64,000 nucleotides of DNA. Source: Bostrychus sinensis. Taxonomy: Eukaryota; Chordata; Actinopteri; Gobiiformes; Eleotridae. The stretch is from assembly GCA_020698575.1 (NCBI GenBank), contig CM036248.1, positions 20,199,729 through 20,263,728 on the forward strand, read 5' to 3'. Both the position numbers and the translations under genes were made by a program. The notes beneath the pieces were generated by a model. That model saw only the letters and a list, made by a program, of their open reading frames with translations, ran no database searches and was not told the origin of the DNA. Shown here in pieces: positions 25,441 to 39,400 of the stretch (position 1 is the first letter of the stretch; each line of letters opens with the position of its first letter).

Positions 25441-27460
25441 AAGTATAGTAAAGGTAAGGAAGATAATCCTTAAACACATTGTTTAGCATTTTAAACAATT
25501 AAAAGGGTGAATCATTATGGTCTTTTGTTTCATGTTTTAGGGAAGGTTGTCTTCAAGAGTGGGAGAACTGAAATGGACCTTTTTTCCCCCTGACCATAAC
25601 TGAACAATATCCAAGCACCTTTTTTACCCCCAATAATAATTTGACCCCAAATTATTGTTTTTTGTTGTATGGAGTGTTTGAATGTGTTAAAGTGTGTAGA
25701 TATTATATGTCTGCTGCCAAGCCGGTTAAAAAAACAGATGGCTTAACACGTGACATTTGATTAAACATTGATAGTAGCGCCCTCTCGCGGTGCGTAGAGG
25801 GGGGTTTAGCAAACATTATTTGTAGTACGTCATGTGCATTAAGTTGAAGACGCGTGCATCCGTGCACTTAAACATAGGTCTAGCTGTACATTGGTCATAA
25901 ATATATTTCAAGTACTTTTTTCTGATCATTAGCATATTTTGTGAATGTTTTCATAAACTGTGTGGTATAATTGTCTTTGATTTATTGTTTGTATGCATCT
26001 GTGTTGCTAAAATGCTTTTATTGACGGTCTTAAATATAACAGCGACAGTGCCTCACTGTCTCCGAGTCAACCCAGTAAAGCCTGTTATGTAATAAAAGAT
26101 TTGGTTTGCTGTTAACATGGTTGTGTCTTCTCGTATTGGTTTCATACATAACTCACCACCATTACCACATACTCACCCCGTGTGCTAATTTGAGAGTTTT
26201 ATAATGTGTTTGCATCTTTTGGCTTGGACAAATCAAGGGTTTTTGACCTCATTTCATCCCATCCCTTCGTGCTTCCTTGGCAGCCCCAGACCAACCCCCC
26301 ACCCCCCTTGTGGAGGCGTGGTTTGCGCAAGGGTGCGTTGGGTATATTTTTACCGTTTGGGGCCAGCAATGGGTGACTGAATATAATGTCTTTGAAAATT
26401 TCATAAAACGACAAAATCCCTTGGTATTTCAATAAGCACAAAATTGCTAAAGAGAATCTAAATGAAAACGGTCTGTTTATGTGGGTTCACTCACTTAGAG
26501 CTTTGTAAGATATATGAAAAATTACCTTTCAGAAATGTCTTTTTTTTAATAAAGTAGCCACTTTTTAGGATCTAATATAAGTTTAAAGATAATAAAATAA
26601 TACAATTATATATATATTTTTTTCAATAAAATTTATTTCACTCCATGACCAAAATGAACATCTTCAACAGGAGGAACAAAACAAGCGCACCTGCAGTTTC
26701 AGTAATCTAAATCCTGTTAAAGTAGCACATGCTCTGTCCAATCGTAGTTCTCGTATGTTAATGAAGAGAAACAGCGTCGTAAATAAGGGGGCGGGTCGTA
26801 AGTCTTTTTTCAGTTTGTGTATGTGTGTTTTTTGCCCAGCTGAAAATGGCGGCCCGGAGCGTCGAATCGGTCTAACTTTATCACAATAATAAACAGAGCA
26901 ATATACGCAGCCGGAATACCATAACATGGGGAGGAACTTTGCTGCGACATACCGCCAGCTTTAGTTGGGAAAGCTACTTTGACAGCCACGGGGAAAGGGA
27001 GTTACACGCAGAGGTAATGATACAAGTGCCTTACAACTGCGGTATAGTAGCTAACGACAGCTAGCAGCCGTCTACGAAAGCTAACTACGACTTGTGAAAG
27101 GGATCTAAAGGAACTGGTTTATGTTAGCTTTGGACCTCTGTTAAGTATGGGCATTGCGATGTAACGGTGGTTTATGAAATTGATGCGAAACCGAAAAAGC
27201 TGTCACAATTCTTCACATGCAGGCATGATTATAGCTTTGTCCTTTCAATTGTGTAGTGCATATTGCTTAGCCTGCTGGCTAACTTACAACAACACTATTG
27301 GCTAATGATAGCAGCGGAGAGCTAGTAAGGCTCTTTAAACATGGGAGCTGTTTTTTTTTTTAAGCACATAGTTAATGATACTTATTTATATGTTTTACCA
27401 GTAATGTCGTTTTATTGTTCAAATCTAATATTACTGTTTACACTTTTTATTCTAGACATA
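25441..27460 (+). promoter_or_regulatory. stx3 distal 3' UTR, intergenic DNA, then kdm2a promoter and noncoding exon
   Basis: A donor after aagtatagtaaag and an acceptor near 25541 imply a spliced stx3 3' UTR, with a polyadenylation signal near 26091 (gtaataaaag). From about 26700 to 27015 the sequence is GC-richer and ends in a probable noncoding exon (acgcagag before GTAATG). The first coding exon of kdm2a follows after a 450-nt intron. Confidence 0.5.
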
Positions 27461-30400
27461 ATGGAGGATCCCAATACACGGTACAGTAAACGTCTGGTAA
27501 GTCTTATTATCTCTTTACTGTTAAAAGGCTTTAATTTTTAGTTTATTCGTTTGTGGTGCATTTATGGGCATTGTGATTGTGTTCATTGTGCATTGTGTTT
27601 TATCGTTTGTTTTGTGTTAGTAGTTGTAATGAACCTGTAAGGTTCAAGATGAGGTCAAGTTCACAGTGGTACTTGGTAGTACACACCGACTGACCCAGTG
27701 ACACCACTTTACGATGTTTTCCTTTTGTTGTTAAGTGTCCGGGCAACACTTTGGATTTATGTCTTCATTGTTGGCCCGTCTTTCTAAAGCCTTCGTACTT
27801 GATTTATTTGATAGACCCACAGACAAGTTCAAAGGCACAGTAAAAAGTAAAACAAGTTCAGTTATAATGTAAATTGATTTCCTTGCTTTCCAAATTATAT
27901 AAATATGTATATATGTATGTTTTTAGTTTTAAGTCTAGTTTTTAAGTAATAATAATGCTCCCCCAATGTAAATGTGTTGTTTCTATGCAACTATTTTGCA
28001 TTATAATGATTTAAAACCGAGTTGAAATAATACCAGAATGATAAGTGAATGGGGGAGGGGAGATTTGCAAGTGGTTGTGTTCTTTATCCATCTGTCTAGC
28101 CAAACAGTGCTACAGAGGGTGAATGACAAGGGGTATAAAAGAGGAGGGGGCAGTGTATGTAAGATTAAGCCATGTCATTGTAATGGTTTGTTTGACTACA
28201 AGCCAATGAGACTGACTTATCTAACAACCCAATCACATTAATTTATTGCATGAACTTACCCTGACATTTGCTGATCTTTTTTCATTAAGTTGCTCTTCCC
28301 CAAACATTTTTGACTAAACTGAAATGTGATTAGACATTACTGGCGTTTTTATCCAATTTGGGTGTTACTTTTTGTCATCAGCGTACAGGTACGCGGCGTC
28401 GCTACCAGGATGATGGAATCTCTGATGATGAAATTGAAGGAAAACGAATGTTCGACTTGGATGAGAAGTTACTTTGTGACCGGTTCAACTCTGACCTAAT
28501 CAAATACATGGATGGCAAAGGTTAGATGGAGATGTGCCTTTGGAAAGAATAACCTACCTTTGTGTAATGAATATCTTTGTTCTGTAGCACCCTAACAGTG
28601 GCCCTCATTTATCAAAGTTGCTTAGAAACAGATGCAGATTCTTGTGTAAAAACATGCATATGCTGGAGGGTGCGTGTTATTTATGAAACTGCATACCACT
28701 CCAATCGTATGCACAACCAGAATGAAAAACTGAATGAATGAATGAATGAAATGTAATGCCCCTAAATATTCATGGTTCAGGTGGCCTCACCCACAGATTA
28801 TATGGCAAAAGGGGCATTTCTCCGAGCAGAAAATCACAAATAAAAGAATAAGGAATAAAGTTTACATGGTTTTGACATTTGGAAAATATTATTAAACGTT
28901 TATTTTTAGGGTCAAACCCAATATTTACCTTCATCTAAAAATACAGTCGCCATTTGAAGCTGGTGTTGGTCCAGAGGTGAGTGGCTGCAGTTCAGCCTAG
29001 ACTCAGAGGGGGAAGGTGTCTCTGCCTGAGCAGCACTTTCCCCCAGACTGGAATAAACTGTGCTCTAACCCGGGCACGGCCAGCATTGGTACGTGAGATT
29101 GTTTCTATCCGCAAGGCAGAGAAAGCTCCTCTTTGTAAAGGTTTCAAACTGTCCTCATCCAAAGTTTGCTCAAATATTAGCTGATATAAAAGTAGACAAC
29201 TGTCCTTTTATTTATAATGAAACTTGTCCTACCTGTATCTCCGAGATCGTCTTGGAGCTAATTGCTGCTCTGCCAGCTGCCGCTACCTGATCTGAATGTG
29301 GCTTGTCCGGGGTAATAGTATGTGACTGCGGCTCTGAGCATTAATTCAAAGTCCTGTCTATTTGTTACACTTAGGCATTTGTGGTCGCTTTAGACATAAA
29401 AACTGCTATTTAGCTCTGCAACAGTAATTTGGCAAGGTAGTTTTAAGCTTTTATCTATGCTAATGATCTAATCTAAAAATCAGCCTCATCAAATCTATAG
29501 CTGAAAAACACACAAACTTTACTGACAGCTCTTGCCGCCCGATATATGGCGGCAATTTTTGTTATGCAGCACTGTAATATTAAATAGATTTAATGTGGCA
29601 GTGTGTTTTATGCTCTTATTCATTGTTTTGCTTCACCGTTTGATCCTGACTTGAAACTGGCATATATGTACACCCCCTCCTGAGCTGGCGTAGGATTAAG
29701 GTGTACCGTAAAGCCCATATCCATATTGATAAATCCCAAAATTTGCACAGCTTTGGCTGTACACCAGGTGTACAGTTATTTTTTGCCATACGCAAGTTTG
29801 ATAAATGAGGGCCAGTGTGCAGTTTTTTAACTTGTGTGTTTATTTTGTTTTAGATTTTACATTTGAATATATTCAGAGGGAAGGTCTCAAGGACCCTATT
29901 ATCTTTAAGAAGTCTGATGGCCTTGGCATACAGTAAGATATGTTGATTTGCGTATTTGCTCTATTTATTATTGTAATATACAATATTGTTTTAGTTCATT
30001 ATTTATGTTGTGTTTTTCAGAAATATTTTTGTCAGTCTACATTTTTTAAGTTTTTTTTCATTAAACCTTTATTTCATCAGGCAAAACATTAAGAAAAAAA
30101 ATCTCATTTGTTGTGCAACTAAACAAGTTTTATTCTACTCACAGGATGCCAGACTCTGATTTTAGTGTGAGTGATGTAAAGGTGTTTGTTGGTAAGTTCC
30201 TGTATTTAACTTGCTGAAAATAAATTTTTGTTTTTCAGAAGAGCACACAGCAAATTAGATATTATTTTAGTTATTATTTTTACTTGTAATTTCTCAATTT
30301 TTGATTTTATTTTATTTTTTACAGGCAGCAGACGTATTGTAGATGTAATGGATGTAAACACTCAGAAAGGGATTGAAATGTCAATGGCTCAGTGGGGGCG

Positions 30401-33400
30401 TTACTATGAGACCCCACCATCAGAAAGAGAAAAGCTCTACAATGTCATCAGCCTGGAGTTCAGCCACACAAAGCTGGAGAATCTTGTCAAGCGTCCAGCT
30501 TCGGTACAAATGTTTGCACATCGAAAATTAAAAATACACACATTACTGTTAATCCCGAGATTTGTCTGTTGCATCATATGTAATTTTTTTTTTGTTTTAA
30601 TTTCTAATTTCTACATCTTATTGACAGGTGGATCTTATTGACTGGGTAGACAATATGTGGCCGCGCCATCTCAAAGAAAGGCAAACAGACTCCACCAATG
30701 CCATCATCGATATGCATTATCCTAAAGTACAAAAGTAAATAATGCCAATTCCATTGTAAAGTATTGCATGTTCACATTTTTTTCCACATGCTTCAAATGC
30801 TGATTTTGTTTTTTGTTTTAGATATTGTCTCATGAGCGTGCAGGGCTGTTTCACAGATTTCCATATTGATTTCGGGGGCACTTCAGTTTGGTACCATATA
30901 CTACGAGGGAGAAAGGTTTGTCTATTATTGGTTTACTGTTTTATGTGTGTGTATATACAGTATATTATGAAACCGTTGTGTACTTGATATACATTTATTT
31001 AATATATTGCAGGTGTTTTGGTTAATTCCACCTACACCGCAGAACTTGGAAACATATGAGAACTGGGTTTTATCAGGAAAACAAGGAGACATTTTTCTAG
31101 GGGACAAGTGCCATGACTGTCAGCGAATAGAGCTGCAGCAAGGCTATACATTTATGATTCCATCAGGTATCGAGCACTATATTCCACTAAAAATATTTAC
31201 ACAATTTACTTAACACATGTTGTCATTGACATTAATTATCTTTTACACCTGTGCCTTCAGGGTGGATTCATGCAGTGTACACACCAGAAGATACTTTGGT
31301 ATTTGGAGGTAATTTTCTTCATAGCTTTAACATCCCCATGCAACTGAACATCTACAGCATTGAGGACCGCACAAGGGTGAGCATTAATTCACATTGATCA
31401 TTTATTTACTCTGGTAGTTTGTGATAAAGGAAGAAGTACACACGGTAGTTAACATTTTGCAGAATTTTTAATAAAAATGCCCCAAAAAACAAACAAACTT
31501 ATGCCCTTTTAGGTACCAGCAAAGTTTCGTTATCCATTCTACTATGAAATGTGTTGGTATGTCCTGGAAAGGTACATTTACTGTCTGACCAACACCTCGC
31601 ATCTCACTCCTGAATTCCAAAAATACTCCCTTGGCATAGGTACATATTCTTCATATTCTTCATCATTACTTTCTTCTGCAAAATTAATCTAATTAATCTC
31701 TTAATATTCATTAACCACTTTGCACTTTATAGGACTTACTCCAGCTGACGTTAATGAAAATGATACCTCAAATGGTGTTTCCAATAATACTGAAAATCAA
31801 GAAGTCAAGGTGAAGGAGGAAGAACAGGTGGAAAATGACGAGGCAGCCCTGGAAACCAAACCCAAGTATGTGTTGACGCCCTTAGAGCTGGAGGGGCTGT
31901 GGAACCTCTTAGGGAAGCTTGAGGAGCTGCCGGCTCATAAGAAGTGTGTCCCTGCAGGAATCAGGAATGCATCAGCGCTGCTTGAAGACATGAGAGTGGG
32001 TGAACTTTGGATTTCATTACACATCTTATATTCAGCTGCCTTGAAAAAATACCTTTTGTCATATCCTTACTACTATTTCCAGGCTATTCTAATAGAGCAT
32101 GCAGATGATAACCCTAAACTGTCCTACACTGGTGAGCCCATTGTCAAGTGGCCAAATAGGGTAAATTGAGAAACAGTTTTACGCTTAATGCATTGTTTAA
32201 AATGTACTTCAGTTTGACTGTTGTTCATCTTCTTGATTTAGCCATCATGGTACCAGCCCCCTGCCCCTCCACCTCCATCTGTATTATACCGTCCTCGGAT
32301 GGGTCCTACCAGCCACAAGACTAAACGGTCCACCAAGCGATCAATTTCTGCCCTTCGACGGAGACGTGTTAGGTGTAAACGATGTGCGGCATGTCGCAGG
32401 AAAGAGTGTGGCTCCTGTCAGTTCTGTCATGACATGAGGAAATTTGGTGGGCCTGGGCGCATGAAAAAGAGCTGTGTCATGAGACAGTGCTTAGCTGTAA
32501 GTTGACTATTATAGTATCTCTGTCATTGTGTTTAGTACTCAGCATAACCTCTCTTTCTACTTGTTATATTTTTTATTCTTAGCCTGCCTTGCCTAACACA
32601 GCAAGATGTGCCATATGTGGTGAAGGTGAACCAGAAGAGTCTAATCCAAGCACTCACACACTCATGGAGTGCTCAGTTTGCAATCGGATTGCCCATCCGC
32701 AGTGCATTAAGGTAAATGGGCTCGAAATATGACAGCGATTTGACTTCAAAGATGATTTATCCCCACATAGCTTAATTCTTCTGCGGCTACATTTTAGGAA
32801 CCAGGTGAAGGAAAGATCAATAAAGATTTACCAAGTTGTTGGGAATGTCCAAGATGTTACCAGGGAAAAGGCTCAGCATCAGAGGTATTTTTATTAAAAG
32901 GGTCAATATTGTCTTGACTGTTCTGTTTCTGCCCATTAAACAACATTTTAAAACCACCTTCTCTCCTCTTGCACCAGTCTTCCAGTGATGAAGAAAGTGG
33001 AGAGTCAGAAGGTTCCAACTCTTTACCACGAGAAGGTATTGGTGGAGGTGACACTCACAAACAAGGAAAACGCGGAAAACCTGCATCCCATCCAACAGCA
33101 CCTCCTCCTTCTCAAAAACTGCTCCTTCAGCATCAGCAGAGCCGAAAAAGAGCAAGTGCACTGGAACTCCAACTTAAAAAGAGGGTAAACACTTAGGCCT
33201 TCATTACTTTATATTTAAGAGCTATTTTAAGGTGACCTACACACTTTTCATTTTGTTTTTTATTACAGATAAAATTGGAGCGCAGCAAAATTATGGCGGT
33301 AAGCAATGAATCTTATTATATACAGTCATATGTTAAAGTTTGGGCACCCCTCTGAGGTTGCATAATTTACTCTCTCGTCACAAAAAAAAATAAAAATCAC

Positions 33401-36400
33401 AGAGGTATGTCATTAATTTTCTAATGACATCTGAATTCTAGGGTGTTTTCCAAACAACATTTTCAGTGTAGCAGTATTTAGGTGTATGAAATTAAATGAA
33501 ATATGAAAAATATGTCCGCAAATTTTGGGCTCCCTTATAAGTTTGCTGATTTCAATGCATGTAACTTCTCAAAATGGATTAGTGGCAACAAAAAAACTTG
33601 TTGGATTAGTTAGTTACGTCTTGAACTTCATAGACAGGTGCATTCAATAATGTATAATAAAAGTTATTTAAGGTGGTAATCAGGAAATGGAAGGACAAAG
33701 GCAAAGTTGATGTTAAGGTCAGATGTGGCAGGCCAAAAAAAATACCAGAGAAACATAGGCAAGGAATGGTGAGAATGATTAAAGACAACCCACAGTTCAC
33801 CTCCAAAGACCTACAACATCATCCTGCTGCAGATGGTGTTTGGGTCATTGCATTCCACATCACTGAAAAAATTCTCAGATGTGGTACTACCCAAGTTAAA
33901 CAAGTGTGCAAAAATTCAGGCCTGTATTTACCATACTTGCTGAGATATGTGCATTTGAAATATAGGCCCTTTTTTTTACGTTTTGAAAATGTGTTTTCAT
34001 CTGATTTTGAAGAAGCATTATAAGCCACTCGGTGCAGTTTTTTTTTTTTTTTACATTTCAAACTGAACCTATAGTTTCAGTTTCTGGTGTCAGATGTGAA
34101 ATATCACCAACACACAATTTATTATAAATTGGTAAAAATGGCCAAAAGTAAAATATTTGTGGCAACGTTAAAGCTGCACTACCTGATTATTAGTGCAACA
34201 TAACAGAAGTCATCTGAGAAAAAAATAAGACTTTGAGGTCGCCTGTGGGCTGTATTATAAGGGTTTTTGTTTTAGAGCGAGGGAAGGAACAGTTTAACCA
34301 ATCACACTCTTTCATAGGACAGGAGCGCTCTGATTGGTCAACACATCCTTTATCTATTCAGAGCTAGAATCTATCAGGAATAATGTGAAGGAGCTATTGT
34401 TTTATTTCATAGCTTATTCACAGTATTTTTATTTTTTATTTTAAAGAATTAAAAGCAAACTCAGATCTCTGCTATGTTATTCTGATAGCTCCTGGCTTGT
34501 GTACATACTTCCAGGTTTGTGCAAGACTGTGATAGAGTGTTGCGAAGGAGAGGAATTAGGAAAGGGGAGTGTATCATTCAAACTCAAGCATTTTTTTAGA
34601 CACATCACTTTTACAGTCACAAAATCAGGTCATGCAGCTTTAAGGCTCAGCTGTGGGGAACTGGCTGGGCATAGGGTACTGAATTTTGTTTTACAGTTTG
34701 ATCTAATGTATTAGGACAGCCTTAACCACTAAAAATCAACAAATTATTAAAATCATATGCACAGTATGCAAACAAAATGAGCAATGTTTCATAATTTTCA
34801 CAAAATTTGCTTTATTTTGTGCAGTAGAATCACATGTTGACAGTTGTTGAAAAATTTCAAATTTTTACCAGTGATATATATACCTCTGAAGATCATTTTT
34901 GGAAAGTTTCATCTTTGGTTTACAATTATTTCTATTTTTAAAGTAGCAAAAAACATTTTTACATAAAAGTTAATCCTTAATAATATAAAATGAATACACT
35001 TTGTAACCCAAAACACTTAATACAATATCCAAAATACTACAGTAGACAATGGACTTATATGACAATGGATGAAAATTGAGCTGAACAATACTCATAGTTA
35101 ATCATCTAGTAGCTGATATCAGTAGATAGGTGATTAACCATGAGTATTGTTCAGCTTAATTTTATAATTTATAACAAATTGTGTGTTGATGATAGTTCCC
35201 ATCTGCCACCAGAAACTGAAAATAAAGGTTCAGTTTGCCATGTGAAAAAAATAAAATAAATCAGCCTTGAAACTGCCCCAAGAGACTTAAAATGCTTCTT
35301 CAAAACCAGACAAAAACAAAACGTGAATTTTAAATGCACATATCTCAGTAAGAAATTTTGCATACTTGTTTAATTTTGGTAGTACCACATCTGAGAATAT
35401 TTTCTGAGATGGTGACCTGGGGAAGTATTCAGAATCTGGGTGATTTGGCATGAAATGACCCGTTTCTGTACATCGTTCAACAATTTAGTGCACTTTGCAC
35501 AAAGAACGACTGTATCGGAGGGTGATGCCACACCACATTATTCCAAAATTAATCTGGCTTGTCTGAATGAGCTTTTGCATACCTCAAGCTCTTTGGAGGT
35601 GATCTGTGGGTTGTCTTTAACCATTCTCACCATTCCTCGCCTCTGTCTCTCTGGTATTTTTCATGGTTTGCCACATCTGGCCTTAACATCAACTTTGCAT
35701 GTGTCCTTCCATTTCTTGATGACCACCTTAAATACCTTTTCTCATTATTGAATGCACCTGTCTATGAAGTTCAAGGCTTAACTAACTAATCTAACAAGTT
35801 TTGTGATGCAAATAATCCAATTTGAGAAGTTGCATGCATTGAAATCAGCAAACTTATAAGAGTGCCTAAATATTTGCACAGACAATTTTTTTTTCATAAT
35901 TAATTAAATTTTATACACCTAAATACTGTTACACTAAGAATTGTTGTTACGAAATCACCCTAGAACTCAGGTGTCATAATAAAATAAAATAATGACATAA
36001 TGAAAATAAATGACATGAATGCAACCTCAGAGGGGTGCCCAAACTTTTACATATGACTGTAGATTAAGTATTCTCAAAAGCAGGGGTGCTCCAACTTTTG
36101 ACTCACAAGCTACTTTTAAAATCAGGCCAGGAGATCGACATAATGTTTTTTTTTGTACCCAATATTTCTAATGGGCACAGAGTGGTGGGCTTTTATCAGG
36201 GTTATTATTATTTCAGTGGTTAAAAATTAAAATGGAAAATAACCACTTTAAAAAATTTTAAGTCAGATCTTATAAAATTGAAACTAAAATAATTGTATAT
36301 CAGCATTAACTGAATCTGATAAATGTAGCACATAAAGTTTTGTCAATTATATTTTCAACATTCTATCATCTCTTAAAACAGCTGATTATTGTGGCTCATA

Positions 36401-39400
36401 AAAGGCCTACTGTATTTACAATTAGGCCAGAATTAAATGTTAAATTGCAATATCAATTCAGCTTATCACCAAAGCTCAGCATTATTTTAGTAATATTGGT
36501 GAGTGAAAGGAGCTCCACAGTAATGCTCAGGCGAGGAGCTTTTGAGACTTCGACAAAGTCAGCTTTCCTCACGGCTAATGACAATAATTTACGCCTGCAG
36601 CCTCCACAACAGAACTGAAGTGAAAGCGGCCAAAATTTTTGATTAAGTTGCTTGTGTTCTGTTTAGCTCGTAGCTTATGCGGTTTACTTGCGCTTTCACA
36701 GTGTCCCGTGTGTTAGAAGGAATCTAAAACTGTCAGTCAAATGCCATCGGCTATATGATAGACTTTATTTGGAAAGGCAGGGCTTTGTGATTGACAGGTC
36801 TATTGTGATCGGCACATTGGGCACCCCTGCTCAAAAGCAACGTCAATCATTTTCTGTCTAAACTACCTGACTATTTTCTATGACTTATTTAACATATTTT
36901 TACTGAATTGTAATTTTAATAACATTAAGTATCCCCTTTTTTTCATGCTCCTCCAAGCAAAAACGGGTGGCTCTTGAACGTTCGGGTTCCAGGTTGCTTT
37001 CCCGACTGCGTTCTCCAACCAGCAGACTATCTCAGGGCAGAGGGCGGGGAGTGACCTGGGCAAGTGGCACCTCGTTTCATACCACCACAACAGGGACTGG
37101 GTCATTAGAGCAGCAGTCCTCCCTTCAGGTGGCTCTGGAGTCGAAAGGAGAGCCACGTAGAGGCAGAGGTCGTGGGGTGAGACTGCGAGGTGGTGGAGCA
37201 GGAAGGGGATTTCACAGCAGAGACCATGGAGCTGTAGATGAGAGTGAGGATAGCAGCAGCAGCAGTAGCAGCTCAAACAGTAGCAGCAGTGATGATGAGG
37301 AGGAAGGGGACAGAGGACAAAACAGCTCTCGAGGAGGAGATAAAGAGAACCAGCCACAAACGCAGACAGGGAGAATGACAACCAAAGAACAAGAAGATGA
37401 AAATGACAACCAAAACTTTGCATCCGATCATGAGGAGGAGATGGAGCAGGATAGCCAAATGGGAAATAAAGATGGCTTTAACAAAGTGACTCTACAAAGA
37501 CCAAGCAAGGCTAAGCGAGACCCATCAGCCATAGTCCCAAAATTAGAAGCTATTGCTTCAACCACTACTTCAACCATACGCAACCAGACTAAACCCCTTC
37601 CCCGGCCACCTATCAGACGTCCTGATCACCAGTCAAACAGGCACACACCACCGCTCACACGTAGTGGGCATATGGGCACTCACAAATCCCATCAAGAGAG
37701 GTTAGAGGCCTCTAAAAGAACAAACGAGTGTAAACTAGTTAAATTTAGCAATGGTGGCTCATCCTCTTCATCTTCTGATCTTCCACATCCTCGCATCCCT
37801 CTGTCGGCGCTGCAGGAAGGCGGCAGTGAGGCAGACAGAGAGAGCAGTGGCAGTGGTCCGGCCTGTGAAAGGGAAGTGTGGGTGTCTGTCTTCCGCTACT
37901 TAAGTCGAGCAGATCTTTGTGTCTGCATGGCTGTCTGCAAAAACTGGTACAAATGGTAAGACATTGTGTATCAGATGTTTGTATTTTACATTTGGAATAT
38001 TTGTAATAAACAAGTACATAATTTATGATTTTAAATATAAATTCATGTGTTACTCACAGGTGCTTAGACAAACGGCTTTGGGCAAAAATTGACCTCAGCA
38101 TTAAGCCCACTGTCACTCCTCAGGCTCTAGTAGGCATCATAAAAAGGCAGCCCGTCACACTAGATCTGTCATGGACCAACATTTCCAAAAAGCAGCTTAA
38201 CTGGCTTGTTGGACGCTTACCTGGTAAACAGACAAATTTACTAAAAACAAACGTTTTACAAATATGTACAGTAGATTAATGTTTAATTTTTTATCTTAGG
38301 TCTAAAGGACCTGATGTTAGCAGGTTGTTCTTGGGCGTCTATTTCTGCTCTCTGCTCCTCTGGTTGCCCTCTTCTTCGTTCGCTAGACCTGCGGTATGCA
38401 GATGGAGTCAGAGATGCTCAGATCAGGGAGCTGGTTACCCCTCCCGGTGAGTATTTAGCACCTTTCATACAATTATGAGTAAACTGCTGGGTACAGATTG
38501 CCAGAATGACCTGCACTTGTCACCATTCACACATGCAAGGCAGTACCAGGGTCATCTCACATTTAACCAGGCATTCTCAGTCCTCGGGCTCACAGCGCTC
38601 TGAGACAGGAGAGACTGATAGGTAAGGTGATCAACTTAACCAGGAGTGAAACACATCTGGACTAAAACTATACGTTTTGGCTACTCCAGGTTATAGGCTA
38701 CAGCATTCAATACTGCATGTCAATCATATTAACAGATACCAAACACTTAGGGTAAGCTACTTAACAAACATTAGCTTGTTTTACATAGTGTGTCACTTCA
38801 GGAAACTGCAAATGTGGCTCAGTAAAGTCATGATTTATATCTGAAAAGCTAGCTTTTATTTTAGCTTACTTTTGATGAAATGTCCACTGTAATTAGACGA
38901 GTCCCACTGCATGACGTGGGTTATAATTAGGCACATTGAAAGAAGAATAAACCACACTTCTGCTGCAAGGTCGATCGATATATTGGGCCTTTTTTTGCAT
39001 TTTGCATTTTTAGTCAATCTGCAATCTGCCGATTCTTGCACTTTTTAATGCTGATTTTTGGTCAGGTACATGTCCGGACAACCATGTGACTGAAGGACCC
39101 CACCTTCCACAGCCATCTTGTAGCAGTTTGGGCTCTTACACTGCTGTTCATAGGAAACATCAAATCACAAATCACTCGTGGCCTGAAAAGTTCAAAATGG
39201 CAATAAGAAAACAATTGCTCATTTCTCTGGCATTGAACCTCAGAGACCAAAAATTCTAAATGCTTTGTAGCTCTCCCCAAGCTCTACCTGCACAACAAGT
39301 TTGACTAAAATTGACTTGATGGTTTTCTAAAAAAAATCTTTAACTGTTCTTACTGTCCAATTCTAACACATTTGAAAATTGCTATATTATATAAAGTTCT

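Larger units (their letters stand above)
33323..36059. mobile_element. Palindromic Tc1-like element, two inverted half-copies (kdm2a intron)
   Basis: It opens with CAGTCATATG...TTTGGGCACCCCTCTG and closes with the inverse CAGAGGGGTGCCCAAACTTT...CATATGACTG, each flanked by TA (33321-33322 and 36060-36061). The first ~810 bp (to about 34135) reappears inverted at about 35165-36059. Both arms encode the N-terminal helix-turn-helix part of a Tc1-type transposase pointing inward (KWKDKGKVDVKVRCGRPKK in the left arm, a diverged version on the minus strand in the right arm). Neither arm reaches a complete catalytic domain. The ~1 kb centre holds another inserted element and a hairpin. Confidence 0.83.

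Noticed and set aside
33606..34061. Transposase-like frames considered as a host gene
   Set aside because: They lie between the inverted ends of the Tc1-like element, lack the catalytic part and run into stops.
36878..37423. 181-codon minus-strand frame rich in Cys, Leu and Ser
   Set aside because: It is the mirror of the kdm2a linker exon; the Ser/Gly/Arg coding on the plus strand creates it.
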